DNA of 64,000 bases from Acanthaster planci (taxonomy: Eukaryota; Echinodermata; Asteroidea; Valvatida; Acanthasteridae), in assembly GCF_001949145.1 (NCBI RefSeq), contig NW_019091386.1, positions 1,242,915-1,306,914 of the forward strand. Direction: 5' to 3'. The notes under the pieces are model-generated. The model had not been told where the DNA came from, did no database searches, and saw only the letters and a list, made by a program, of their open reading frames with translations. A program made the position numbers and the translations under genes. Shown in pieces: positions 37,956 through 49,963 of this stretch (positions are counted from its first letter, which is position 1; each line of letters starts with the position of its first letter).

Positions 37956-37986
37956 TGACCTTGACGGACCTTGAATTTCAAGGTCT
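37956..37986. promoter_or_regulatory. Cluster of three extended nuclear-receptor half-sites (ERR/NR5A type)
   Basis: TGACCTTGA (37956-37964), GGACCTTGAA (37966-37975) and the inverted TCAAGGTCT (37978-37986) sit within 31 bp. TCAAGGTCA is the known extended half-site for monomeric ERR and NR5A/FTZ-F1 receptors, and the first site is a perfect match on the minus strand. The second and third form a near-palindrome, so a dimer could also bind. Function is inferred. Confidence 0.4.
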
Positions 37987-37992
37987 GCCGCT

Positions 37993-38040
37993 GACCGTTT
38001 AGACTTAAGTAGTTTGGACCGTTTGGAGTTAAGTAGTAGC
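37993..38040. repeat. 24-bp imperfect direct repeat, two copies
   Basis: Two units begin GACCGTTT and continue AG(A/T)CTTAAGTAGT or the like. They lie directly beside the nuclear-receptor half-site cluster. Confidence 0.7.
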
Positions 38041-40594
38041 AGACGATGTGGCTAGCAGAGGCGGATATTAAAAACGAAATCACAACCAATTTTTCTTCCC
38101 CTTTTTAAAATTTGCGGCCTCTCCTTCATTTCTGAATCTGGGAAGAGTTCCATATACCGACGCGAGTAATTATTCCTTCTGTGAACTGTTAGCCCTCAGA
38201 AAGCAAAAACATGTCAAAAAAAGTTCAATTCAGGAGGGAAGTCGTTCAATAGGAAACAGTTGGAATTTTTATTTCAGACAAGTCTGTTAGGGTTTGTGCA
38301 CAGGGTGTCGAGTGGATGGTCCGGTCCATATGTAGAACTCTTTCCCTGCACATCCCATTGCAAAGACATATGGCCTCTTTTAACACTACAACAGCCTCCT
38401 GTCAAGAAAAGGGCCTAGGCCTTCCCCTGACAGGCTACACATATGATGTAGGTCAGTAAACATGGTTTCCACATGGAAGAATTTCATCATTCATTTCATT
38501 TCTTTCATCATGGTTCCGAACACTCAACTGCTTAAGTGAATCCATTAGTGACATCTTAATGTCTCATTAATTTCTCGTAGATGGGATTGAGATATTGGGA
38601 ACGCTGAAGTTTGTAAAGATAATATTCACTGGCCCTTTGGACCTCCTTGGAAAAAGCTTTGGCCTGGGCCGAGGAGGTTAAAAGTTGGTGCCGAAAGCCG
38701 TTAACATGCCTGGCACTAAAGAAGAGTCCTTGTACCAGTAGCATGGGCAAAGTGCATTTCCATAAATAATCAGGAAAGCTATTAGGCATTGAAGTATAAC
38801 ATGTATTCCTACTTTCAGGAGAAGTCCCCCCCCCCCACTTTTTTTTAATGGCCCATAAATCCACTACTTCAGGAAGTCATTACTACCTGGAGAAATGCTT
38901 TCCCCTGGGTCAGTTCAATCCAGCTGCAGGCCTTCCCAGAGAGGGCCTCCAACTTTGCCAACAACATTCTCAAGAGTGTTGCATCCCTTTGCCACTTCAT
39001 AGTTTTGCACAAAGTTCAAGGAGTTGACAACATTTTCAAAGTACATTTACCGGTAGATTTTCAAACAAAACTATCCAGACATTTTTTTACAGTCTCAGAG
39101 ATGTTTTTTGGAAAGAGTTTCTTATACCTTCCTGAAAATGTGAAACAAAGATCAACTTTTTTAAAAACTTGTTCAGTTTTCTGGAAGAAAAAATGTAAAA
39201 GATTGACATGAATATTCATGATGTCCGTTTATACAGTTGAGTTCATAATTGACGAGAGATGAGTGTACACAACAGTTGCCATTTTCTTTTTTCTGTTTTT
39301 CGCGTTAATCCACCAAAATCACCAAAGAATGGTCGTTCTAACTGGGCCGTTTCATAAATTCTGGGTCCAAAAGTGTGGGATTTTGTGTTCCTGCACCTGA
39401 CCTGTGTAATTTGACATTCAATCAATGAAATTGAATTGAAACTAGTTTCTATTTGTTTGGCATGAACTTGGCATTACTTACTCATGTTTGGAATTTAAAG
39501 AATGTTTTCGAAACTTACAAAATCAGACACTGATGTGACAGGGACATGAAAAAAAAGTTGGATCACAAATTTCCAGAATGACCCCATTGCCGCTATCAAA
39601 GACTTGGACTTCTTTACTTTGTTTGGAAGTGTGACTGACATGCATGTATGGTAGCAGTTCTTTCAATCTGCTATAGTCTGCAAATTGTCACAGTTAAGTC
39701 AATGACATGCCAGTAGGATGAAGATGACACAAAACATGCACAGCACATGGTGTGACATGTGCCACATGTTGCCTAAACTCCAATTGCATTTGACAACTTC
39801 CTAATCAGACGTGTCAAAGTGGGGTATCTGAAATGCTGGGAAGAGAGAGGTTGTCTGAAGTGCAGCCTGTTTAATATGGTAACTGGTTGACAGAAGCCCA
39901 GTGAAAGTGTCAGAAAGTGACATCACGAAATGAAGGTGTTGTTACAGAAGCCAACTGCTGTACATTCTCATTCACGTCCGTCCGCAGCACTAGACCACTT
40001 CCTCAAGAAAAGCCCAGTTCTCTGGCAGAATGCTTTCAGCACTTGTTTGTCAACTGTGAAGCAACAGGAGTACCCGCCAAAGATTGGCAATAAATGCCAC
40101 AGTCTGCCACAGACTTACCATTTTCTCCAGCGAACTGTGCTGCCACCGCATTCTAAGAACCCTTCATAAAGCAGGACGGAATACCATTGGAAAACGGTTT
40201 GTAAAAAAAAAGTCCAGCGCAGCCACAATAGAAGGTTACTTTTCTTGCCAGCCACTGTGCTGATGGTCAAAGATTGATTAACTAGAAATCCTCCGCTCTC
40301 CCAGGAGATGTTCAATAATTGTCAGTGCCGATTTGTGTAGATAACCTGCTGACCGTGGGCCTGGGGCACAAGCCATGTACCTTGCTGGGGAAGTATCTTG
40401 TCACTTCTACCCAGGCTAAAACTGAGGTGTATATACACTGACAATCTGACCCAGATCTGAACACCCACCTCCCCCCCAGAAGCCCCCTCCCAAGTGTATA
40501 GGGGAATGTGCCCACCAAATCCAGCACCACCAGGGGGTGTCAAACTTGCAGAGTGAGATCTCTGGTCTCTAATAACAGCACCAGTACCCCAGAC
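38041..40594. other. No gene established
   Basis: The sequence is moderately AT-rich with a C/T homopolymer at 38826-38847. Minus-strand open frames at 38556-38864 and 38.9-39.0 kb look protein-like in composition, but no pair of splice sites joins them in one frame, so I do not call a gene. Confidence 0.4.
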
Positions 40595-40648
40595 AGAATG
40601 TTGCAGAGTTACGAAGTTTACAGAATGTTGCATAGTTACGAAGTTTAC
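40595..40648. repeat. 27-bp direct repeat, two copies
   Basis: Two adjacent 27-bp units, AGAATGTTGCA(G/T)AGTTACG and so on, differ at one base. This is a recent tandem duplication. Confidence 0.9.
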
Positions 40649-41411
40649 ATGTACTGTACCAAAAGGTTATGCTGCACAGGTGCCGGTGGACAATGCCGAG
40701 AGCCATTGAAAGGATACGTAGTGATTACCGGCTCATCGGTACACATGTTGACAATTTGGTTCGAACCTTCTTTCTTCAACTTTTCCATGCTTTAAAGTTA
40801 GTCAATGCGTGACTGCGTGTATTCTTCAACAAGCAGCCGTGTTATGTCACGCCTTTGGGATTTTTGACTGAAATCTCATTGGTTGATCTGTGGCTGATCA
40901 TGGTCAGGAGGTCCAGTGTTGGAAACAGATGAGGCATCATTCACTCAAATGCTGCTGAGCGCTCGGTTGTATCAGAATCGGACATTTCTGCCCCCGCTCG
41001 TGTCCGACAGGAGGGGCCCCGTTTATCAAACTTATCATACAAATACATGTAGGCAGCAGTTCTGCTCCGTCGTGATTCAAGTTTGCAGTTGTTACGCAGG
41101 CTCACTCAGTCACAACTTGAATGTGGGCAAGGATGCTCACGTAGCAAACCAACTGTCGACTGCACTGTCGTTGCACATAATGTGTCATTCTATCCCCTCC
41201 TTACTCCCTACTTCGTCATCAATCAACAAGTTGCCTGATGAGGTATTCAGTATTTGGTACAGTTTGCACCAGGCTCTGCCCTAAATGTAACCTGTACCCG
41301 GAAATCTGCTATCATTGTAGGAGGCCTCAATTTTGTTTAAAGTTTGGGTGGGTTGATACGATCTGTTGGGCATTCCTCATAAAACTGAACCACAGACGAA
41401 CATTAACTGTA

Positions 41412-41469
41412 ACCCTCAATCCTCCAAAATCCTTCGGGCGGTTTGGGAGGATTTTGGAGGATTGAGGGT
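41412..41469. repeat. Perfect 21-bp inverted repeat (hairpin)
   Basis: The arms at 41412-41432 and 41449-41469 (ACCCTCAATCCTCC and its inverse) pair over 21 bp without a mismatch around a 16-base loop. Related TTGGAGGATTTGGG...GATTGAGG words recur at 41672-41700 and 41725-41753. Confidence 0.9.
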
Positions 41470-41671
41470 GCATGGCTTATTGCGATGGATGCAATGCGTG
41501 AAGGTTGAGGGTTAGACCTCATGTTGTTTTGCTTAATCACGCGTAAATTCAGCCCGATATTTCTCTTGAATCTCAAGAATGCCAGTCGCACCATCTCATT
41601 ATAATGACAGGAATTTCACTAGGATTTTTAAGGATTGAGGCAGTACATGTATGTTGGCCCACCTCCAAGAA

Positions 41672-41753
41672 ATTTTGGAGGATTTGGGCAATTGAGGGAG
41701 AATCCAATTTTTTCAGCCACCAAATTGGAGGATTTGGGAAGATTGAGGAGGGT
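41672..41753. repeat. Degenerate copies of the hairpin arm
   Basis: Two stretches, TTTTGGAGGATTTGGGCAAT and AATTGGAGGATTTGGGAAGA, each run on into TTGAGG. Together with the perfect hairpin 200 bp to the left they suggest one decayed fold-back element spanning about 41410-41757. Confidence 0.6.
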
Positions 41754-42139
41754 TCTTAGCAAAAAAGAGCCGACGGGCTTAGGTTTAACAGATGCATGTA
41801 CATCTCTGTGAAAGTGGAATAGCTGTAAGTTTGTTTTTAATGTGGCCCACAGCCAAATACATGAAATTGATCAATCCATTGAGCTTTGTTTATGGGTGTT
41901 GTCTTTTTTTTTTACGAGGAGGGAGGGGACGGGTAGGGGGCAAATTAAACACTTTTCCAGAGGGACAACTTTCGTGGTGGGGCCGGGGGGGAACACTCAT
42001 TAGCAACAATGGAGTAAATGGTTACCTGTGAGGGTAGACATGGTTGTTTAGCTGTTTGCACCAAAATGTCAGCATCAGGCTAGTATACTCCCCAGGGAGC
42101 TGAGATGGTTTCAGGAATGTTCAGATGATGTCAGCCCAA

Positions 42140-42235
42140 TGTGCAGGGATAATGATAATACAGCACCTCAGAATAGTATGCTAGATAGAGGGCGCTTTAC
42201 AGGTGCTTGTTATTATTATTATTAACAAACCGATA
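42140..42235. repeat. Probable dispersed-repeat fragment ending in (TTA)n
   Basis: AGAGGGCGCTTTACAGGTG followed by a (TTA)n run resembles the end of a common class of short repeats in marine invertebrates with a GCGCTTTACA word and ATT tail. That resemblance is from memory; only one copy is in the window. Confidence 0.4.
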
Positions 42236-44434
42236 AAACATTAACAGTGGAGTGGAATTGATTTCAAGGTCCAAGCAAAGAAATTTGTTTTTATCCCATC
42301 TCATCTCCTTTGTTTTTTCCATTTCTTTCCACTTTTGGTTCTTTTGTTTTTTTCTTTTTTTTGATTTTTCAGTCTTTTCTTTTCGAGGGGAAGGAGTGGG
42401 CGACAGGGAGGCACTATTTGGTTTGGGTCCAATCTGTTGTGTTTTGTGCCAATTTTGCCCGCTTCAAATAGCGCACTCCTGTTGTATCCGCTGTGCTTCA
42501 AAGAAAGCTAATGGGCCTGACGCCCACAGCCTTCATGGGTAAGCAGCACGTGCTTCTCTCCAATGCCACATCACGAGTTCTGGCCGTGCGTTCATGCATG
42601 CCTGCATGCAAATGTCAGAATTTTGGTACCGTATATTTACGATGGATCATGACACTGATTGATCAGAACACCACAAAGGCAAGGCTGAGTGGATCTTTCT
42701 ATTAGGAGTTTCCTTCCGAAAATATTGGTAGTAAATTAGAACAGAGAACACTGCCTTCTGAAATGAGAACAGCCAGTCTAATAAATCATATTGGCCTCCT
42801 CAGTTCCTGTGACAACAGATTTCTTGCAAGTCACGGACAGCCTTTAAATCAAAGACTTTTTTGCCGGGTAATGCTGCCATTGGTCAGACTGAGAAAGTTA
42901 TAAAAAACAGACACATTAATTCCTAATCGTCAAGACTGGAATATAAAGTTCAATACTCAATGCTTGCCTTTGATAATCATCCATTGATTAAGCTGAGAAA
43001 TTTTCAAAGAGGATATCAAAATGGTTTTTCCAGTTAGAAAACCGGTGAGCATTTTCAGGAAATTCGACAAAAACTATTTTACACCCTCAAATACATGTCA
43101 TATTTGACAATAAAATAGACTGGAATGAATAGGTCAGATGTTACAACTGAAATTCAATCCAAAAAATAGCTACATATGCATCTTTACTTTGGATTATTGA
43201 CTTACATATAAAGTGCCTAGTTACAATGCTCTGTTTTTCTACTTTCGGTTTTTAACGAGATTTAGAGTCCGTTTATAAAAACACTACTCAATCACACTCA
43301 TTTTAGTTTTCTTCCTGTCTTAGATAGTGTAAGTATAGGATTTGGGACTTGCGCTTACTTTGCCTGGGTAGCCCATTGAGCTAGCTAACTGCATATTTCG
43401 CTCACCAGTCTAGCATTTTACCAGCCTGTACACACGTGTGCTGTACTCCGCAGTGAGCTCCATACTGTGCAATGCTTACCGGTAACTACAGGCCACCAAT
43501 CTACAGTCATTTGCTCATGCACGCTATCATGCTGCCGGGGGGGGGAGGAAATTCACACCATTGCTCCGTTTATTTTCAGCATATTTTATTTAATACCAAA
43601 CGCATTGCTTGCTGTTTGATCTGAAGTTTAACAGAAACACTGAAGTTTCCACTACCGGGAGCCCACCAAGCAGCCAAAGACAGCATGTACACGTATACTG
43701 ATACCGGTATTCAGTGAGCCTGGAGCTATTTTTGAATTTGTATACCGGGCTAGTACTATTGCAAGCCCTGCTTCAGTAGCACCGATGTAACTGCTTTGAC
43801 GTCTTAAAAAAAACCCGTAGCCTGGTTATCCCAGTGCTAAAATTGGCCCTTACATTGCCCAGGGCACCAAAACCTAGGCCCAGGTGTTGACTCTGATGGG
43901 CGTGGGGGCAGTTTGGACATTATCAAGTTCTGTTGACTTTCAACCAAACACATCACAATAATTATAATTGCTCTCTGCTGAACAAAAGGTGGTGGGCGGG
44001 GAAGTCTATATCATATTTGGTAATCCGAGGCCGGCCTGTGTTTACCCGAAAGGTTTCCTGACTTCTCATTGGGAAAATAATAGCTAATGTGTAACCCCGG
44101 GCTGTGTAGTGATGAACATTTGAGAAGTAGTCAGCATTCTTGACTCCAAAAGTTCAGCATCTACCCAGCTACCTTTATCAGGCATGTGTGCCTGTTGATT
44201 ATGCATAGGCCTACATGTATTCTTTTTAACGGGCGTTGCAAAGTACTTTTTGCCATAAATTAATTCACCTCTTCCTGCAGACTGCTTGATAAGTGAAATT
44301 TTACTGGTAAAAGGCCCAATATAAACTTGTAAATTATCATTATTATCTGTTGACCCATCACTTAGTCATTTCACTCACATTAAGTTCCACACTCTTTGCT
44401 AGGTGTACCCAAAAACACCCAAAACTTTTCCCCC
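42236..44434. other. No gene or clear element seen
   Basis: The sequence is AT-rich with scattered TACATGTA words and short open frames lacking splice-site support. Confidence 0.4.
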
Positions 44435-44499
44435 AGACCGGAGGAGGTACTTTTCTCCCAGACCGTAGGAGGTACTTTTCTCGCAGACCGTAGGAGGTT
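44435..44499. repeat. 25-bp minisatellite, 2.6 copies
   Basis: Units beginning AGACCG(T/G)AGGAGGTACTTT repeat at 44435, 44460 and 44485 with one or two differences. The last is partial. Confidence 0.9.
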
Positions 44500-45036
44500 T
44501 AATCCCAACACGATCAACAATGTGAGCTCTATTTTACATTGCTGGATTTAAAAATGCATCTTTGTACCAGAACATGAGCACTGCAAATTAAGAATTGGAG
44601 AAACCGAAGGGAGAGACACCAAACAAATAAATGAATGCAGAGTTTTTGTGCCACCAAACACAGGACAGTGTCGGGCCCCATACCAACATGTTGTGCTTCT
44701 GTTTGGTTACAAAAGTGCCATAACCCGTGAAATATAAGTTATTAGTTTGACAAACAAGTACATATTATCAGAAGATCTGGCCGAACCCATCACTGCTGAA
44801 CACAATTTCTCAGAAACTGTGTCTAAGCACGGCTCCTCATGGGGGGGGGTCACCATCACGGTGAACAATCACTGAAGGACAGGCCCACACACATGTTTCA
44901 TTAACAGAACAGTCTGGACTTCCAGCTCTCACCTCCCTGGCCAAATTGGATCAATTTCAGGGGTAGTGGGCAGAGTAAAATTCCGATTTGAAATGAAATG
45001 AAGTTACAAGTGCAGCATGTGACTTGTTTGCGGATT

Positions 45037-45513
45037 AGGGCTGAGTCAATTGGAATAATTCCCTATTCGAATATTCGACCTTCAATGCGATCAAATATCT
45101 GAATATTCAGTCGTAGCGACCAGCAGGTTGTTGGTGAACAAACCACAAGCAAAATCAATTGCAATAAAGCACACAACTGTACATTATCACTATAACAGCA
45201 TCTCACATGTAGGATTATCTCCAACCATGATTTAGCAAGATTAAAGAGACGAACAATACTTCTTGTCCTGTTGAAAATTTCTACTTCTTTTAAATGTTTT
45301 AATGAATAATTTAGTTTTTGAATCGTGAGATTTCTGTTGCTTTTCATTTGAATCTGCTTGAAACAAGCTTCTATAATGCAAAATTTTCCATTTAAAACAA
45401 AAGAAAGTTCTTTTTCCTTTTTCATGAATTTTGCATTCAAATATTCAAATTTGGAAAATAATATTCAAATATTCGATAATCGATCGAATATTCGGATATT
45501 TAGCACATCCCCA
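45037..45513. mobile_element. AT-rich non-autonomous DNA transposon, copy 1
   Basis: The left end GGGCTGAGTCAATTGG runs into ATTCGAATATTCGA, and the right end, read inverted, is GGGGATGTGCTAAATATCCG followed by AATATTCGA. These resemble hAT ends (CAGGGCTGTGC). About 220 bp at the right side (45293-45513) recur at 58218-58448. There is no transposase frame. The exact ends and duplication are not resolved. Confidence 0.65.
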
Positions 45514-45822
45514 GTGTAGATAAGGATTTTCAAAACTAGAACGAGTCTGAAATGTGACTTGCTGGGGCACAAGTGGATACTCCATCCAAGATGGTTTAAA
45601 TTTGAACCAGGATTTTTTAAAAGTGTTTTGCATCTAAAAACAAGAACTGTCACACTCCGGAGACGCGACCCGTTTGTGGAACTTCCCGACCTCTTTTGTT
45701 CCAAACACCAGAGGGCGCTATCACAACAACTATGGAGTGTGCACACAGTGTACATGTACAACAGAAAGGTTGTTCAAAAGAGGACAGGGTACCAAGGTCT
45801 GATATCCTTTTGAAGACAGGCA

Positions 45823-45915
45823 CCTGTACATGTATGTACATGTATGTACATGTATGTACATGTATGTACATGTATGTACATGTATGTACATGTATGTACA
45901 TGTATGTACATGTAC
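45823..45915. repeat. (TGTATGTACA)n microsatellite
   Basis: Eight exact 10-bp units fill 45831-45910, with matching partial sequence on both sides. Each unit contains the palindrome TGTACA, so the tract can form cruciforms. The same TACATGTA word is scattered through 39-63 kb. Confidence 0.97.
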
Positions 45916-48900
45916 TTAGCTGTACGCTAGTTTATTCATTTCATTATTTTCTAGTGTACCAAAAACATATAGTACATTTGGAGAACTTTTTAGGAGAGGG
46001 TATTGTTTTTATTTCAAATTTTTTCTTTTAAACACATTTTCTACAGACAAGAAGAACGGATAAGATCATCATTGCACCTTTGGCGTCCTTTTATGCCCCA
46101 GGATATGACTTGCTGTAAAAATGGGGAGGGGGGGGTTCTACAAAAAGGGAAGTTTAAGAATTTACCGTGTATGGATGACAAGGTTTTATGGTGGAAGCAG
46201 TTCTTACCATCCGGCGGTGAAAAGGAAGGCAAACATTAGTAACAGATCATTTCCAGCCCCCCTCCACCCTGTCCACGGCAGGTGAGACTCCTCAGTTGGG
46301 AAGAGTTGGGGGGGGAACTACGCTTGCTTTAGACCGCCCGGCCGTCAAAGGAGTTGCCTGTGGAAATGTTTGGGTGTTGGTTGCTTCCTACTTGTTCCAC
46401 CCTGGCCCTAGGGAGACAGGAGTATTGGGTCACCTGTATACTGCCCATTTATGTTGATTCAGAAGGAGCTGCGAACGCGTACTTTCAGTGATGTACATCG
46501 TCGGTTTCACCACGAACTGACACACCATATGTGTACAAAGCCTATGGACAGTGCATTACTTGGTGAAACCGACGACATGTTCATGTACGGTATTTCAAAC
46601 TGCACAGGTACTGTTTGGCATTCAAATACCTGGTACATCTATGTATTCATGCTTGTTAAGGAAAATTGTGTAAGTCTCAGTGAAAGAGGCCGCCATGAAT
46701 AATGCCAAACATGTACATATGTCATGTACAGAGTGGTTTGTCACAGGGTACCCATTCCTGTCCATATATACTGCATGTGCAGGTAGTGGACGGCACCACC
46801 CATGTCAGATAATGCCTGTTATGCATCATGCTTTGCAACTGGTACTGGCAGTAGGCCCTGATTGGCAAATTTCCTTCCTCGTGGCCTTTTCCGGTCCCTG
46901 GTGTGTTCACAATGTAGTGACCATGCACCCTCCGTCCCCAGTTAGATTTGATGTAATGACACCTGACCTGCATTCGGAGTCAAGGTCTGACTCCTGGGTA
47001 TTCATGCATGTTCAGGTACAGAGCAGTGGACAGAGACACTCGGTTGATCGAGTTTGAACCAGGAAATCTGTATAATGTATGTACAAGTATTAGCTCAGTG
47101 CTGCCAAGTACTTGTACGTGCTAATAAAACATCAACTCTTCAGAATGTTCTTGCTTCGTCGACTACTGTGCATGTACATGTTGGGTACTTTCCAGTGGTC
47201 ATCTGAGAATTGAGGCCAAATGCTCTTGAAACAGCAGCTCAGGGATTGATCGTGAAGGAATGCGGAAACGTTGAAAAAAACTTGAAAATACCTGGAAGAT
47301 GTCACTGTCAAAATATGTGAATGCTAGGAGCATACATTGTATAATATACAAGAAAATGTTGTAAGTGCGGTGAAGCAAAACTTGGACAAATAAATGCCAC
47401 TGGCATTATTGACTAATAGACCGATTCATGTAAGCCTGCCCCTTTGGTGTGTAGACCAGTCATTGCTGTGATTTATACCCGTACCCATGTGTGCACAAAA
47501 CCTGACGTGCATTTACTGTACGTGTGTATGATACGCACAACCGACTCAGCTTGGCACTGGAGAGAAACACGTGTTACTGGTAGCTGCCCATGTTCACAGT
47601 GGGCGGAGCTTAACTGGTCTATTGGGGGTTGTTTGCCTTTTACAGGCAAAATCTTTGGCCATGTCCAATAACCAGTTCTTGGTTGCTGTTTGAAATATTA
47701 TTGCACACAACTGTATGGCATCTGGCTGAAGGCTGCTGCCACAGACGTGTGTTTAAATTCAAGCCACGGCCAAGTACATGTAATATGTATATATGTAAGT
47801 AGACATGTAGTTCAGAGATGGCCTTATTGTTAATAGCCGTGTGAAACCTGTGGCAGGTGACTTGTGCTGACTGAGCCGTTCTGCAACAGAATTTGCTAAG
47901 CGTGAAAAGTGCTTCCGACACAAAGCCAGGGTCACCAGCCATGCCTTGTGTGCACTGCTTGCTATTGGTTCTCAGCAGTTTCTGCCCAGCAGTTAGATTT
48001 AGTGAGCAGTCTTTCTTGCTTAGCAGATTCTTCGATTTGGGCCACTTTCTGTGTTTTGTCAGCTCATATGAAACTTGCCCGAGTCACGGAAAAACTTGTG
48101 GGAGTCAATTCCCACTGTGAATGTGAGTAACCAGCTTGAGTCAGGGTTACATGTGCACGTGTAGATCTATGATAATCTATAATGTAGAAAGTTGGGGATT
48201 AACCCCTACCAGAAACCTGATCACTTCATCAAAACTTCATTGAAAATATTCCACAAAATTTCACTTTCCACCATTTCTTTCTCAGATTAACCGAGAAAGT
48301 GGAAAAGACGAATTAATAAATGTTCTGGAAGTACCAAATCACCATGAAACACCTGTTACTGACTCTGACCAGTGCCAGTCACCCCCTCCCCACAATAACA
48401 ATTACAAACTCCACCTGTGTGCTAACAAACCTCAACTGTCATCGAGTCGAGAGACTATCAGCCAGTCAAATCTGCTGGAAACAAATCTTGTGAAAACCAC
48501 AGCGGTTCCATGAATCATACATGTACATCGCACTTTAAGTTCATGCACAGCCTATCATTTGGAGATCATAGCATATGGTTTTTGCACAATTAATGTGTTG
48601 ATAGATCATAGACTGAGCGATCCACAGTGTGGCCAGGGGAATGCCAGTTTCAGACAGGCTGAGCCTGTTTCCTACAGTTAAGCCTGAAGTTCGACTCGTT
48701 TTCGATTCAAGGACAGGATTAATATTTTCCATTTGAGGGCACGAATCAATCTAAATTACATACATTCCTGCAGAATTTAGGAAAATTTCCCAAAATGGAC
48801 TAACCGCGGTCAGGAAGTGTGCCCATTTACTTCTGATGTGCACTGAATGCCCGGCACTGCACAAGTAGATGTGTGTGTATACATACAGTTGTCATAACCA

Positions 48901-49925
48901 CCTCCTAAGTTCTCCAAGTTTAATGAATGTGCGAACTCCTTTCATAGAAGTTCAGGGACACATTTTATTTATAGGCCTACATGTACAAGCTGTTGGTGAA
49001 CATTGGCATGCCAGTATGGCAGAGAATGCTAGCTCAGTCCAGATGATGGATTATATTCAATGCTTGCATTGAAATGGCATTGCGCACAGACATGGATTGG
49101 ACATTGGGAAATGCTAAAAGTGAATTGTGCTAGTTTTCTTGACTGAGTTCTTTAAGACTGAGTCGTCCACACGAAACCTTTTCATTCACTGCCATGATAA
49201 GTTTGTAACTGTGCAGATCTTTGCCTGTACCAAACCAAAATTGCTAAGATGTACCATGGTATTTGGTATAAAAAGTACAGCTCCACTCTTCTCTCAACAT
49301 TTGCATGAACTTTTGCGAATCAATCTGTCAATGATGGCTTCCGAAGCCCCTGACTGGCATACCAATAGCCCAACAATTATCCTCGGTGCCGGGCAGCGGT
49401 GTGTGTGTGTAATGACCCCTGCGTCACCTGTCAGAAGGGTGGAGGTGCTCCAGCTCGGGGCCACCTGTCCTCCCAGCTGGATGCCACGCCCACTTATGAC
49501 ATCACAGGACGGGCGGCCTGCCGCATGCTGCTTTGGTTTGAGGCTTGCCAACGGGACCTCTGAGGTGTGCGCAAAGGTGGGGCGTCATAAATATCATGTT
49601 ACACTTGTGACTCACCGGGGTTGCCGGTTGGACTTGGGTTAAATGGGTATCACCCCATCGGCTTGGACGCACTGCGTCCCAGCTACAATCTGGTTGACCG
49701 TGTAAAGTGACCAGCCTTCATATTTGATAAACCTTGTCGAAATGGTACATCATGACTTGCTACGAATTTAAAAAGGGGGGAAGGGCTTAAGCTCTTTGTT
49801 TGGGGGGTCCTGTGTTTATGTTACAGGTCATTGCATTTCTGATGTCTTTGACCCTCGCGCAGTTATTCTGTCGGTAATTTATTAATCAATGGGCCATTTC
49901 ATGTTGCACATGTGTGGTTATAAAC
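45916..49925. other. No gene established
   Basis: TACATGTA and CATGTACA words are dense. Apart from the hairpin at 46498-46575, open frames up to 125 codons have no domain or consistent splice sites. Confidence 0.4.
46498..46575. repeat. Perfect 15-bp inverted repeat with 48-base loop
   Basis: TCGTCGGTTTCACCA at 46498-46512 is exactly complementary to 46561-46575, and both arms continue into similar CATG-containing sequence. This 78-nt stem-loop may be a decayed fold-back element or a structured RNA. Nothing else marks it as a microRNA. Confidence 0.75.
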
Positions 49926-49963
49926 TGTCATGCCTTTTGCCTTCTGTCATGCCTTTTGCCTTC
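49926..49963. repeat. 19-bp direct repeat, two copies
   Basis: TGTCATGCCTTTTGCCTTC occurs twice in tandem without a mismatch. Confidence 0.92.

Noticed and set aside
38556-39215. Minus-strand protein-like blocks ending NPIYEKLMRH, with possible upstream exons near 38.9 and 39.2 kb
   Set aside because: The blocks look plausible singly, but the available donors and acceptors do not give matching phases, and I recognise no family.
40115-40315. Minus-strand frame ending at a strong GTAAGT donor
   Set aside because: No convincing acceptor, and its phase creates a stop when joined to the next candidate block.
49127-49642. 171-codon open frame, plus strand
   Set aside because: No domain, and the second half is a GC-rich patch read in an arbitrary frame.
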